Shown here one piece after another: positions 35,673 through 47,000 of a DNA stretch of 64,000 nt (its first letter is position 1; every line of letters starts with the position of its first letter). Under the pieces are notes generated by a model, which made no database searches, was not told the origin of the DNA, and saw only the letters and a program-made list of their open reading frames with translations. This stretch comes from Amycolatopsis jiangsuensis (GTDB lineage Bacteria; Actinomycetota; Actinomycetes; Mycobacteriales; Pseudonocardiaceae). The stretch spans positions 1,054,001-1,118,000 of the forward strand of contig NZ_JACHMG010000001.1 in assembly GCF_014204865.1 (NCBI RefSeq). The letters are read 5' to 3'. The position numbers and the translations under genes are program-made.

Positions 35673-36564
35673 TGTGGAGCTGCGGCATTTGCGTGCCTTC
35701 GTCGCGGTGGCCGACGCGGCGAACTTCACGCGGGCTGCCGAGGCGTTGCGGATCGCGCAGCCGTCGTTGAGTTACACGATCCGGCAGCTGGAGGGTCAGC
35801 TGGGTTTCCGGCTGCTGGCGCGGACGACGCGGGCCACGTCGCTCACGCCGGCGGGGGAGACTTTCCTGGTCGAGGCGCGGGCGGTGCTGGCGCGGTTCGA
35901 GGAGGCGGTCGGCCTGGCGCGGCGGATGGCGGTCGGCGAGGTCGGCACGTTGCGGGTCGGGTATCTGATCGGCGCGGTGGTGGATCTCGTTCCGGCGATC
36001 ATGCGGGCGTTCGCCGATCGGTATCCGGAGCTGGATGTCGAGCTGGTGGAGTACGACTTTTCCGTGCCGCGGTGCGGTCTGGACACCGGGGAGACGGACG
36101 TGGCGATCGTCCGGCCGCCGCTGGAGCTGTCCGGAGTGCGGGAGCTGACCTTGCGGACCGAGGGGTGTGTCGCGTGTGTTCCGGAGCGGCATCCGGTGGC
36201 CGGGCAGACGGAGGTGGACGTGGCGAGGCTGCTGGACGAGCCGATCGTGGCCGCTCCCGGTGCGGGGCGGTGGCGTGATTCGTGGATTCTGAACGATGTG
36301 CGGGATGAGCCGGCCACGGTGGCGTGTGAAGCGGCCACTTTCGAGGCTGAGCTGCAGGCGGTCGCGTTGGGGCGGGGTTTGTCGATCGTGCCGGCCTCGG
36401 CGGGCCGGTTCTACGTTCGTCCTGGGGTGCGGTTCGTGCCGATCACGGACCTGCCGGAGTGCACGGTGGCGGTCGCGTGCCGGGCTGATGCGCCGCCGGC
36501 CGCGCGGAACTTCGCCGAGGTCGCGGTGCGTACCGCGAAGGAGGCGGCCGGGCACCGGAGTTGA
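35668..36564 (+). CDS. LysR-family transcriptional regulator
   Basis: This 298-residue regulator has the N-terminal winged helix MNVELRHLRAFVAVADAANF, TRAAEALRIAQPSLSYTIRQ and LEGQLGFRLLARTTR, then a two-subdomain effector-binding part with GTLRVGYLIGAVVDLVPAIM. The ATG at 35668 gives the common MxVELRHLRAF start. Alternatives are ATG 35659 and GTG 35674. None has a clear ribosome site, and the first two lie in a perfect LysR-type inverted repeat. It probably activates the divergent aminotransferase-permease operon and represses itself. Confidence 0.92.
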   Translation: MNVELRHLRAFVAVADAANFTRAAEALRIAQPSLSYTIRQLEGQLGFRLLARTTRATSLTPAGETFLVEARAVLARFEEAVGLARRMAVGEVGTLRVGYLIGAVVDLVPAIMRAFADRYPELDVELVEYDFSVPRCGLDTGETDVAIVRPPLELSGVRELTLRTEGCVACVPERHPVAGQTEVDVARLLDEPIVAAPGAGRWRDSWILNDVRDEPATVACEAATFEAELQAVALGRGLSIVPASAGRFYVRPGVRFVPITDLPECTVAVACRADAPPAARNFAEVAVRTAKEAAGHRS

Positions 36565-36600
36565 GCACCGGCGCCCGGTCGCGACCGAGGGGGCAGCTCG

Positions 36601-37524
36601 TCAGGTCACCTTGATGACGACTTTGCCTGCGGTGTGGCCGTTTTCGATGGTGGCGAGGGCGGCGGGTGCGTCGGAGAGCGGGTGGATCGCGGTGATCAGG
36701 GGCGTGAGGACTCCGTCGAGGGCCAGCTGGGCGGTGCGCTCCAGGTTCTCGCGGTCGAGGCGGCGTTCGACAAAACGTCCGCCGAGGTCGGACACGGACG
36801 CGTCGCCCACGGCGATGACGGTGCGGGGGTCCCGGGCCAGTGGCGCGACCGTGCGGAGCGAGGTGCCGCCGACCAGGTCGACGATCCCGTCGAAGCCGTC
36901 CGGTGCCAGTTGGCGTGCCGCGGTGACGATGTCACCGGCGGTGTAGTCGAGGAACCGCGCCCCGGCGGCTTCGGCGGGTTCGCGTTTGGCGGCGCTCCCG
37001 GTGCCGATCACGCGCAGGCCGCGTGCCGCGGCCAGCTGGGCGACGCCCATGCCGACCCCGCCGCCGACCCCGTTGACCAGGATCGTGCCGCCGGCCGGGA
37101 GGTCGAGCTGGTCGAGCGCGTCGAGCGCGGTCGTCCCGGCGATGGGCAGCGTTGCCGCCACGGTGGCGGAGAGCCCGGCCGGGATGCGCGCGGTGTTCGG
37201 CGCGGACAGCACTGTCGTCTCGGCGTAGGTGCCGCCGCCGGTGAGGGCGAAGCCGAAGACCGCGTCGCCGATCTCGAGCCCGTCGACGTCCTCGCCGAGG
37301 GCGAGCACCGTGCCGGCGGCCTCCATGCCCAGCACCAGGGGGAACGGACGGCCACCGTCGAGCCCGGGGACCAGGCCCGCGCGCAGGAGGTGATCGAGCG
37401 GGTTCACGCCGGCGACGTCGACCCGGATCAGGACTTCAGCGCGATCGGGGACCGGATCGGGACGATCGAACAACTCCTGCACCTCGGGTCCGCCATACCT
37501 GCCGAAACCCCACGCCTGTCCCAT
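36601..37524 (-). CDS. Zinc-independent quinone-oxidoreductase-like MDR protein
   Basis: This 307-residue medium-chain dehydrogenase/reductase has the GroES-like N-terminal domain (VLIRVDVAGVNPLDHLLRAG) and a Rossmann domain with ILVNGVGGGVGMGVAQLAAA (NADPH-binding). Catalytic and structural zinc ligands are missing, which places it with the quinone oxidoreductases. The ATG gives MGQAWGFGRYGGPEVQELFD, the standard start. It is convergent with the LysR gene and monocistronic. The substrate is unknown. Confidence 0.9.
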   Translation of the reverse strand: MGQAWGFGRYGGPEVQELFDRPDPVPDRAEVLIRVDVAGVNPLDHLLRAGLVPGLDGGRPFPLVLGMEAAGTVLALGEDVDGLEIGDAVFGFALTGGGTYAETTVLSAPNTARIPAGLSATVAATLPIAGTTALDALDQLDLPAGGTILVNGVGGGVGMGVAQLAAARGLRVIGTGSAAKREPAEAAGARFLDYTAGDIVTAARQLAPDGFDGIVDLVGGTSLRTVAPLARDPRTVIAVGDASVSDLGGRFVERRLDRENLERTAQLALDGVLTPLITAIHPLSDAPAALATIENGHTAGKVVIKVT

Positions 37525-37582
37525 TTTCCGCCGCCTTCCGGGTGAGCGACCCGGTCGTTCCGGGTCCTGCGGCCATCGTCAG

Positions 37583-37602
37583 CCCTCACACCGATGTGAG
37601 GG
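37583..37602. promoter_or_regulatory. Inverted repeat upstream of the MDR oxidoreductase
   Basis: CCCTCACA-CCGA-TGTGAGGG is a perfect 8-bp inverted repeat 59 bases before the oxidoreductase start (minus strand). It could be an operator of that gene or a second transcription stop after mdh. Confidence 0.45.
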
Positions 37603-37651
37603 GCAACCGGCTGAGCCGCACGTCACAGCGCCGCGGTGGCTCCCGGAACGA

Positions 37652-37692
37652 CGGAAGGGCCGCCCCGGAACAGATCCGTGACGGCCCTTCCG
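37652..37692 (-). terminator. Terminator of malate dehydrogenase
   Basis: CGGAAGGGCCG (37652-37662) pairs perfectly with CGGCCCTTCCG (37682-37692) across a 19-base loop. It begins about 15 bases after the mdh stop codon, as expected for its terminator. Confidence 0.75.
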
Positions 37693-37706
37693 GGGACAGC
37701 GGGGAC

Positions 37707-38726
<1,020 letters not shown>

Positions 38727-38778
38727 CTAGTAGCTGGGATGTTAGCCCTCCGGCACGGGCCCGTCCGGGTGCGTCCAG

Positions 38779-40866
38779 TCACTCTCGCGCGGGTGCCGGG
38801 TCGACCGCGTCGACGCCGAAGACGCGGCCGAGGGCGATCAGGCCTTCGTCGAGGTGGCTGAGGCTGGAGAGGACGGCGCGGGTCTCGGCTTCGTCGATCC
38901 GGTCGGAGACCGGGGTGCCGTCGTCGCGGACGAGGGCGCGGTCGCGGGTGCTTCCCGGGTGGCTGACGGCTTCGTGGATGCGGTCGACGTTGGCGACGAT
39001 GCGACCGGTGAACTGGTCGAGGCGTTCGGCGACCGGGCCGGTGAGCTGGCCGGGCTGGGCGCGGGCGGCGACGTGCCGGGCGCGGAAGGCGATGCCTTCG
39101 AGGGTGGTGAGCACGTGCCAGCCGTAGTCGCGGCGGGCGCTGCGCAGGTTGATCGGGTGGGTGAGGGGTTCGATGGTGGTGCGGACCTGTTCGACCGCGC
39201 GGTCGAGGTCGCGGGACATCTCGATGATGTTGAGGTTCTCGCGGCCGGACATGAGATCCGCGGCCGAGGCGAGGAACTCGTGCAGTTCGTCGAGCGCGGC
39301 GGCGACGTCGTCGAGCATCACCGAGCGGGTGCGCACGGGGACCACGACCATCGCGGCGAGCAGTCCGCAGGCGGCGCCGATGGCGGTTTCCGCGACGCGG
39401 ATCCAGAGCACCTCGATGCTGAACGTGCCGAGCAGGCTGTAGAGCAGCCCGAGCATGCTGGTGATGAAGAAGGCCATGAGGAACTGCGAGACGCGGGAGG
39501 TGTAGACCATCCCGAATACGCAGACCGCGATCAGCGCCAGGATGGCGGGGGTGTTGCCGCTGACGAGCAGGGCGAGTGCGACGCCGCCGACGATGCCGAG
39601 CAGGGTGCCGCCGGTGCGGCGAACGCCTTTGACGAAGCGGGCGCCGGTGCTGGAGGTGCCGACGAACACGACGAAGACGGTGAGGACCGCCCAGTACCAG
39701 CGCTGCGGGGAGACGAACTGGCCGGCGAGCACGGCGAGCCCGCCGCCGAGTACGGCCTGGATGGCGCTGCGGGTCTGGTTGTCGTAGGCGAACGCTTTGG
39801 TCGGTTCGCGGTCCTCGTCCTCGTCGGGCAGGTCCACTGTGGAGGCGCGGCTCGCGATGCGCTGGGCGCGGTCGTCGGCGACGGCGAGTTCGGCGAGCGC
39901 GCGGCGGAGGCCGTCGCCGGGGCGGGCGCGGTCGTCGATGCGGCTGCCTTCGACCAGCAGCCGGCTGTACTCGCCGGTCTGGCTGATCAGCGGGAGTTCG
40001 CGGGGGTCGCGTTCCATCAGGGAGCGGAAGCGGGCGAGGCGGGCGACGAGGTCGCCTGCGACGTCGGGCGGCAGGGGCTGGGAGGCGGTGCGGCGTGCGG
40101 TGATGGTGAGCCAGCTGACGGCGAGCTCGACCTCGATGGCGCGGCGGCGGAGCTGGTCGGCTTCGCCCGCGTCCACGACGTCGGGGGCGTTGTCCTCGAT
40201 CAGCAGGACCGCTTCGTGGAGGCGGGCCAGTGCGGTGCGGATCTGGCGGTCGTTGCGGTCGCTGGTGCCGCCGGCGATGGTGGTTTCGGTGGCACGGACG
40301 GCGGCCGCGACGCGGGCGCGGAAGGCGCGGCGGATGCGGACGAGTTCGCTTTCGGCGTTGCGGCGCAGGAGGACGAACCGGACGACGGCGTTGGCGGCGA
40401 GCCCGAACAGCAGCGCGATGATCAGCTGCGGCACGTGGGACAGGCGGGCTTGCAGGAACATCGGGAAGAAGAACAGGAAGAACGTCATCGAGCCCAGCGC
40501 GATCCCGCGTGGCCCGAACCGCTGCAGGTAGACCGCGACGAAGATGAGCAGGACGAAGATGACGGTGTCGAGCGGCGGATAGGCGGCGCCGAGACCGGCG
40601 GCGGTGATGGTGGCGGCGCCGACGACGGCGGCGAGGCAGAGGGTGAGGGCCTGGCCGCCGCCGGTGGCGTCGTTGACGGTGAAGGCGCTCATCATCGCCG
40701 CGATGGCGGCGACGAGTGAGGTGGTGAGCGGAAAGTGCAGCGGGGACAGCGCGCCGATGGCGATCGCGATGCCGAGGACGGCGGAGGCGGCCAGGCGGAG
40801 CCGGACGAGGCCGGGGTCGGCTGCCGCCAGCCGGTCGAGGAAGGCGTTGCGCAGGTCGGCGATCAT
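38779..40866 (-). CDS. FUSC-family membrane protein (aromatic-acid-exporter-like)
   Basis: This 695-residue protein has two membrane blocks, each of about six helices (about residues 15-165 and about 380-530), separated by a soluble helical region and followed by a helical tail of about 165 residues. The second block contains FVGTSSTGARFVKGVRRTGG TLLGIVGG, the conserved signature region of the fusaric-acid-resistance/YccS family. It probably exports a small organic acid. The ATG overlaps the stop of the GH92 gene by 4 bases (ATGA), so it is co-translated with a mannosidase, an unusual pairing. Confidence 0.88.
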   Translation of the reverse strand: MIADLRNAFLDRLAAADPGLVRLRLAASAVLGIAIAIGALSPLHFPLTTSLVAAIAAMMSAFTVNDATGGGQALTLCLAAVVGAATITAAGLGAAYPPLDTVIFVLLIFVAVYLQRFGPRGIALGSMTFFLFFFPMFLQARLSHVPQLIIALLFGLAANAVVRFVLLRRNAESELVRIRRAFRARVAAAVRATETTIAGGTSDRNDRQIRTALARLHEAVLLIEDNAPDVVDAGEADQLRRRAIEVELAVSWLTITARRTASQPLPPDVAGDLVARLARFRSLMERDPRELPLISQTGEYSRLLVEGSRIDDRARPGDGLRRALAELAVADDRAQRIASRASTVDLPDEDEDREPTKAFAYDNQTRSAIQAVLGGGLAVLAGQFVSPQRWYWAVLTVFVVFVGTSSTGARFVKGVRRTGGTLLGIVGGVALALLVSGNTPAILALIAVCVFGMVYTSRVSQFLMAFFITSMLGLLYSLLGTFSIEVLWIRVAETAIGAACGLLAAMVVVPVRTRSVMLDDVAAALDELHEFLASAADLMSGRENLNIIEMSRDLDRAVEQVRTTIEPLTHPINLRSARRDYGWHVLTTLEGIAFRARHVAARAQPGQLTGPVAERLDQFTGRIVANVDRIHEAVSHPGSTRDRALVRDDGTPVSDRIDEAETRAVLSSLSHLDEGLIALGRVFGVDAVDPAPARE

Positions 40867-43800
40867 CGGGCGAGCAGCTCCCACTGGGCGAGGGTGACGG
40901 CCGTGCGTCCGCTCGACGCGGTGATGCGCAGCCGGTAGTGCCGGTGGGCGGCGGGTGCGGCGAGGGTGAACGGGCGGGTGTGGCGGCGCCAGCGGAACAG
41001 TTCGCCGAAGCGTTCGTCGAGGACGTGCCAGTGGTGGCGGTCGTCGGAGCCTTCCAGCGTCCATGCCCGGGGGTCGCCGCGGCGGGTGCCGGAGGTGAGT
41101 GTGTACAGCACGACCTCGCGTGGTGGTCCGTCCACGGTGAACTCGAGGACCGGTGTGCGCGTGTGGAAGGTGGCTTGGGTGCGGCTGGTGTCGTCGGTGA
41201 GCGCGTGGGCCGGGCCGTCGGGGCTGTGCGCGGTGCCGGTGAGGTCGGTGAGTGGCGCGGGTGGTGCGGGATTGACGGGTTCGGTGCCCCAGGTGCCGGG
41301 TTCGGCGCGGACGTCGAAGTCCAGCACCGCGCCGCGGGTGAGTACGGCGTGGGTGAGGGTCGCCGAGGGATGTGGTTCGCCGTCGACGGTGAGGCCGTGC
41401 ACGTAGGGCGTGTCGGTGCCGTCGGCGGTGCCGGCGCGGGGTGCTCGGATCACCAGGTCCTTCCCGTTGTCGAGGTGCACGGTGGCAGTGCGGAACAGTG
41501 GTGCGCACGCCACGTAGCTCGGGCTGCCCACGGTCAGCGGGTAGAGACCGAGGGCGGTGAAGACATACCAGGCCGACATCTCGCCGTTGTCCTCATCCCC
41601 CGGATAGCCCTGGCCGAGTTCGCTGCCCAGGTAGAGGCGGCGGAGTACTTCGCGGACGGTGCGCTGGAGTTTCGCCGGCGCCCCGGCGAAGGCGTAGACG
41701 AACGGGATGTGGTGTGAGGGCTGGTTGGAGTGCCCGTACTGGCCCATGCGCACGTCGCGAGCCTCGGTCATTTCGTGGATCCGCCCGCCGTGTCCGGTCT
41801 CGGGAATCCGGAAGAACTCGTCCAGCTTCGCCTCGAGGCCGCGGGTGCCGCCGTGCAGGGCGGCGAGACCCGGTCCGTCGTGTGGTGCGGAGAAGGCGGT
41901 GTTCCACGCGTTGGTCTCGACGAAGTCGTCGCCCCAGGCTTCCGGGTCGTACCCGTCGGCGGGGTAGTGCCGGCCGCCCGCGGGGGTGCGGCCTTGGAAG
42001 AAGCCGATGCGCGGGTCGAAGTGATGCACGTAGTGCTGGGCGCGGTGGCGGAGGTAGACGGCGTTGTCGGCGTACCGGCGTGCACGGGCCCCGCTGCTTT
42101 GCCGGGCGAGGGCGTCCGACAGGTTGGCCAGTGCGAAGTCGTTCAGGCAGCCTTCGAGGGCCCAGGAGAGTCCTTCTCGGACAGACGTGGGGGTGTAGCC
42201 GAGGAAGGCGGAGCGGTCGAGGCCTTTGCGTCCGACGCCGGGCCAGGGTGGCGCGACGGTCGCGTTTTTGAGTGCGGCGTCGTAGGCGGCTTCGACATCG
42301 AAGTTCGTGACGCCTTTGAGGTAGGCGTCGGCGAAGGCAGCGTCGGAGCTGGTGCCGGTCATGAGGTCGGCGTAGCCGGGGGAAGACCAGCGCGCGATCC
42401 AGCCGCCTTCGCGGTACTGCTGTACGAAGCCGTCGATCATGCGGCCGCACTGCTGCGGGGCGAAGAGCGCGTAGGCGGGCCAAGTGGTGCGGTAGGTGTC
42501 CCAGAAGCCGTTGTTGACGTACAGCTCACCGTCGATGGTCTTCGCGCCCGTACGGCGACGTGTGCTGGGCCGAAAGCTGCGTACGACCGGGCTGGCGTGG
42601 CGGATGCCGCGCGGGGTGTTCTCGTGTGCACGGTTCGGGTAGAGGAACAGACGGTAGAGGCAGGAGTAGAAGGTGGTCAGTTCGTCGTCGGACGCGCCTT
42701 CGAGTTCGATCCGGCCGAGCAGGCGCTGCCACTGCGCACGGGCGAGGTCGCGGACCTGCTCGAACGTGGTGCCGGCGGGGATCTCCAGCTCGAGGTTACG
42801 TTTCGCCTGGGCGAGGCTGATCAGTGACGTCGCGATCCGGAGGGTGACCTCTCGTTCGGCGAACTCCAGGTACCCGGTGACGCCGCGGCGGATCCGGCCG
42901 CCGCCGGTGGGACGCTGGTCGGCCTCGGCGTAGAGGAACATCCGGCGGGCGCCGGTCGACAGTCTGCTGCGGACCCAGGTGTGGCCGGTGAGCACGCCGG
43001 TGTCCGCGTGCACTCGCAGGCCACCGCGGTTGCGGACGTTGTCGAACAGGACCCATCCGCGGCTTCCGGGATAGGTGAAGCGGACCAGCGCGGCGTGGTC
43101 GGCGGGGGCGAGGTCCGCGGTGACGCCGCAGCGGAACCGCACACCGTAGTGGTACGGACGGTCGATCTCGTCCTCATGGGAGAACGCGAGCGCGCGGCGG
43201 CCGCGGTCCGGTTCGACCGGTCCGGTGCCCGGCATGAGGTGGAAGGTGTGCCGGTCGCCCATCCACGGGCTCGGCTGGTGGCTGAGGCCGAGTGCCTGCA
43301 CCCGCGGTTCGTTCCGGGCGTCGTTGTGCCGGTGGTAGGAGTAGAACCAGTTCAGGGCGCGGGCGTCGGTGACCGGGGTCCAGAAGTTGAAGCCGTGCGG
43401 GACCGCGGTGGCGGGGAAGGTGTTGCCGCGGGAGAATTCGCCGCTGGAATGCGTGCCGCGGGTCGTGCGCACGTGGTCGACCGGATCCTTCGGCACGGTC
43501 CTGTGCTCGGCGAGACGGACGTCGTCCAGCCAGCCGGTCACCTCGCCCTCGCCGGGCGGCTCGACCAGCAGGACGATGCGCCGCACCCGTCGTCCCGCGT
43601 ACGCGCCGAGATGGTGGCGCACGAGGTTCCACTGATCCACGTAGAGGGTCTTCGCCGCCCCTTGCGCGGCGGCGGTGAACCCGGCACGGCTGCCGTCGTC
43701 GAACTCGGCATCGAGAGTCACGTACGTACTGCGGTAGCTGGGCACCGCGCCGTCGGAGTCCGGAAAGACCACGTACGACAGTGCACTGTGGGCGGTCACC

Positions 43801-43985
43801 GCAACGTCCACCTCGAACAGCACGGTCCGCGGCCCAGCCGAGTACCGCAGCGCCCGCAACCCGGTGAACCCGACCCCGGCCTTCGCGGTCGGCGACCGCC
43901 GCGGCCCGCTGTCCACCTGCACCCCGGAAGTGACCGGCTGCGGATCGCCCGCTTCGAACGAGGAGAAGAACCCGGTGCTGGTCAC
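40863..43985 (-). CDS. GH92 alpha-mannosidase without signal peptide
   Basis: This 1040-residue glycoside hydrolase of family 92 acts on exo-alpha-mannosides. Hallmarks are SRGNTFPATAVPHGFNFWTP, LGLSHQPSPWMGDRHTF, WARWSSPGYADLMTGTSSD-like IARWSSPGYADLMTG, MGQYGHSNQPSHHIPFVYAF, and the GYPGDEDNGEMSAWYVFTAL block near residue 800. A C-terminal segment of about 130 residues looks like an F5/8-type carbohydrate-binding module. The start is placed at GTG 43985. An ATG at 44081 would lie in the preceding hairpin and read through it. No signal peptide is present, unlike the neighbouring paralogue, so the enzyme seems cytoplasmic or its 5' end was lost. Confidence 0.9.
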   Translation of the reverse strand: MTSTGFFSSFEAGDPQPVTSGVQVDSGPRRSPTAKAGVGFTGLRALRYSAGPRTVLFEVDVAVTAHSALSYVVFPDSDGAVPSYRSTYVTLDAEFDDGSRAGFTAAAQGAAKTLYVDQWNLVRHHLGAYAGRRVRRIVLLVEPPGEGEVTGWLDDVRLAEHRTVPKDPVDHVRTTRGTHSSGEFSRGNTFPATAVPHGFNFWTPVTDARALNWFYSYHRHNDARNEPRVQALGLSHQPSPWMGDRHTFHLMPGTGPVEPDRGRRALAFSHEDEIDRPYHYGVRFRCGVTADLAPADHAALVRFTYPGSRGWVLFDNVRNRGGLRVHADTGVLTGHTWVRSRLSTGARRMFLYAEADQRPTGGGRIRRGVTGYLEFAEREVTLRIATSLISLAQAKRNLELEIPAGTTFEQVRDLARAQWQRLLGRIELEGASDDELTTFYSCLYRLFLYPNRAHENTPRGIRHASPVVRSFRPSTRRRTGAKTIDGELYVNNGFWDTYRTTWPAYALFAPQQCGRMIDGFVQQYREGGWIARWSSPGYADLMTGTSSDAAFADAYLKGVTNFDVEAAYDAALKNATVAPPWPGVGRKGLDRSAFLGYTPTSVREGLSWALEGCLNDFALANLSDALARQSSGARARRYADNAVYLRHRAQHYVHHFDPRIGFFQGRTPAGGRHYPADGYDPEAWGDDFVETNAWNTAFSAPHDGPGLAALHGGTRGLEAKLDEFFRIPETGHGGRIHEMTEARDVRMGQYGHSNQPSHHIPFVYAFAGAPAKLQRTVREVLRRLYLGSELGQGYPGDEDNGEMSAWYVFTALGLYPLTVGSPSYVACAPLFRTATVHLDNGKDLVIRAPRAGTADGTDTPYVHGLTVDGEPHPSATLTHAVLTRGAVLDFDVRAEPGTWGTEPVNPAPPAPLTDLTGTAHSPDGPAHALTDDTSRTQATFHTRTPVLEFTVDGPPREVVLYTLTSGTRRGDPRAWTLEGSDDRHHWHVLDERFGELFRWRRHTRPFTLAAPAAHRHYRLRITASSGRTAVTLAQWELLAR

Positions 43986-44028
43986 CTCCCCACGGTAATG
44001 GCTTCCACACCGCACCACCCGCAAGCTG

Positions 44029-44076
44029 CCTCGTGAGTGGCTACGCCGGTTCTCACCGGCGTAGCCACTCACGAGG
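44029..44076 (-). terminator. Long perfect hairpin between the two GH92 genes
   Basis: The arms at 44029-44050 and 44055-44076 are perfectly complementary over 22 bp around a TCTC loop. The stem contains CTCGTGAGTGGC and its complement, shared with the hairpin at 24973-25024. It lies just after the stop of the secreted GH92 gene and before the start of the next, so it should separate their transcripts. Confidence 0.75.
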
Positions 44077-44088
44077 GTCACGCGCCGG

Positions 44089-47000
44089 TCAGAACCTCGC
44101 GCACTGTCCGGCGGACGGGCCGCGGACGGTATTGGCGAGGGAATGATCGGTCGGGGCGGGGGAGTTGCCGGTGCAGGCCAGCGGGCCGCCGATGGTGCTG
44201 CTGGTGATCACCGGGCCCTGGTTGCCGCTCAGCGTGACCGGCCCCGCGACGTCGGCCAGCTCGATCGACGTCGGCCCGGTCGTGCCGGTGATCGACAGCG
44301 GACCGGACACCTTCGTCCGGTTCAGCACGACCTGCGCCGCACCGGTCGCGGTGACCGGACCGTTGATCGCTCCGCCGCGGACCACCAGCGACGCCCCGCG
44401 AGCCACCGTGACCGGGCCGGAGACAGTGCCACCGTTGAGGCACACCACCCCGCTCGACACGGTCAGCGGACCCTTCTGCGTGCCGGTGAGCGTCTTCGTG
44501 CACGACGCGTCCGGCCGGCCCAGCAGCTCGAACTCGGCCAGCGACGGAGTCCCGCCGGTGCTGCCGGTGACCTCGAGCCGGTAGTAGGCGTAGTGCGCCG
44601 GATTCTGCACCGCGAACGCCCTGGTCTGCTGCCGCCACGAGAACTTCTGGTCGGCCTGCTGATCGGCCACCGCCCAGTTCTTCCCGTCGTAGGAACCCTT
44701 GAGCACCCAGCTCTTCGGGTCCCCGGCACCGGTGCCGGAGGTCAGCGTGTAGTGCGTGACCGCCTCGTCCGTGGACTTCAGCCGGTACTGCACCGCGCCG
44801 GTCACCTTCGCCTGGGTGCGGGAGGTGTTGTCCAGCAACGCCTTGGCATCCGAACCATCCGAAGTGGACAGTGTGCCGCGGTCGCCGCCGGTCTCGTCGT
44901 GCAGCGGCGTGGGCACCGCGTCACCGGTGGTGATCGACTTCGGCGCGTCGTCCGGTCCGGTACCCCACTTCGACGGGGTCGGGCCCATGTCGAAGTCCAG
45001 CGTGGCCCCGTGCGCGAGCACGTCCTGCGGCAGCGACGTCGACATCCAGGTCTTGCCGTTGACCTTCAAACCCTGCACGTAGACGTTCTTCGCCGAGTTC
45101 TTCGGCGCGTTGATCACCAGGTCACCGCCGGGCAGGTGCACGGTCGCCTTGGTGAACAGCGGCGACCCGACCGCGTAGTCCGGGCTGCCCATCTGCAGCG
45201 GATAGAAGCCCAGCGCGGAGAACACGTACCACGCGGACATCTCGCCGTTGTCCTCGTCACCGGCGTACCCCTGCCCGAGCTCGCTGCCGGTGTAGAGCCG
45301 CGACAGCGCCTCCCGGACCTTCGCCTGGGTCTTCGAGGGCTGACCCGCGTAGTCGTACATGTAGAGGATGTGGTGCGAGGGCTGGTTGGAATGGCCGTAC
45401 TGGCCCATCCGCACGTCCCGCGCCTCCCGCATCTCGTGGATCACGCCGTTGTAGCTGCCCGGGAAGGTGGCGGTCTCCTGGTCGGCGAAGAACTGGTCCA
45501 GCTTCGCGCCCAGCTTTTCCTTGCCGCCGTAGAGGTTTGCCAGCCCCTGCCCGTCCTGCGGCACGGTGAAGGCCATGTTCCAGCCGTCGGTCTCGGTGTA
45601 GTCCCCGCCCCACACCCGCGGATCGTACTGATCGGCGGTCTTGGTGAACTTCCCGTTCGCGTCCTTGCCCTGGAAGAACCCGGTGCTCTGGTCGAACAGG
45701 TTCACGTACTGCTGCGCACGGCTGGTGAAGTAGTGGTAGTTCTCCAGGTACTCCGCCTTGCGCGGATCGTTCGCGGACGCCTGGTCGTAGAGCTTCTTCG
45801 ACATGTTCGCGATGCCGAAGTCGTTCACATAGCCCTCGATCGCCCAGGAGAACCCTTCACCGGTCGAATTCGGCGTGTACCCGAGGAAAACCGACTGGTC
45901 CAGGCCCTTGCGGCCGACCGCCGAGTTCGGCGGCGTCACCGTCGCGTTCTTCAACGCCGCGTCGTAGGCCGACTGCACGTCGAAGTTCGACACGCCCTTG
46001 AGGTAGGCGTCGGCGAACGCGACATCCGAACTGGTGCCGGTCATCAGGTCGGCGTAGCCGGGGGAGGACCAGCGTGCGATCCACCCGCCGTCGCGGTACT
46101 GCTGGGTGAACCCGTCCACCATCTTGCCCGCCATGTCCGGCGTGAGCAGCGAATACGCCGGCCAGGTCGTGCGGTAGGTGTCCCAGAACCCGTTGTTCAC
46201 GTAGATCTGGCCGTCGACGAGCTTCGATCCGGTCCGGGTCGGGGTGTCCTGGCCGGTCTTGGCCGCCACCGGGCTCGCGTACCGGTACTTCGGCGCCTGC
46301 GTGGTGCCGACGTTCTCGGCACCCTGGTTCGGGTACAGGAACAGCCGGTACAGGTTGGAGTACAGGGTCTCGGTCTGGTCCTTCGACGCGCCCTCCACCT
46401 CGACCACGCCGAGTTGCTTGTCCCAGGCCTGCTGAGCCGCGTCCCGCACCGTGTCGAACTTGGTGTCCGGAGCGATCTCCTGTTCAAGGTTCTTCTTCGC
46501 CTGGTCCACGCTGATCAGCGAGGTCGCGATCCGCATCGACACAGTCTTGTCCGCGCCGGCGTCGAACCGCAGATAGCCGGTGACGTTGTCACGGCCCTGC
46601 CCGGTCAGCTTGCCGCCGGTGCTCACCGGCTTGTCGAAGGTGGCGTAGACGAACATCCGCCCGGCCCCCGCGGACAGGCCGCTCTTCGCGTCGGAATAGC
46701 CGCTCAACGCGGCGTGCTCCGGGTCGAGGGTGAGCCCGCCGGAGTTGTTCACGTTGTCGAAGATCAGGCTGGAATCGGTGCCTGGGAAGGAGAACCGCAT
46801 CATCGCCGCGTGGTCGGCCGGCGCGATCTCGGTCTTGATGCCGTTCTGGAACGTCACACCGTAGTAGTGCGCCCGCGCGACCTCGTCGGCGTGCGTGAAC
46901 GGCAGCGCCCGCTTGTCCCGGTTCGCGTCCGGAACCCCGGCCGCGGCCGAGGGCATCACCTGGAAGCTCTGCCGGTCACCCATCCACGGGCTCGGCTCGT

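Noticed and set aside
43986..44081. ATG at 44081 as the start of the first GH92 gene
   Set aside because: It would place the 22-bp terminator hairpin inside the coding region and add a non-homologous leader that is not a signal peptide; the GTG at 43985 begins where similarity to the paralogue begins.
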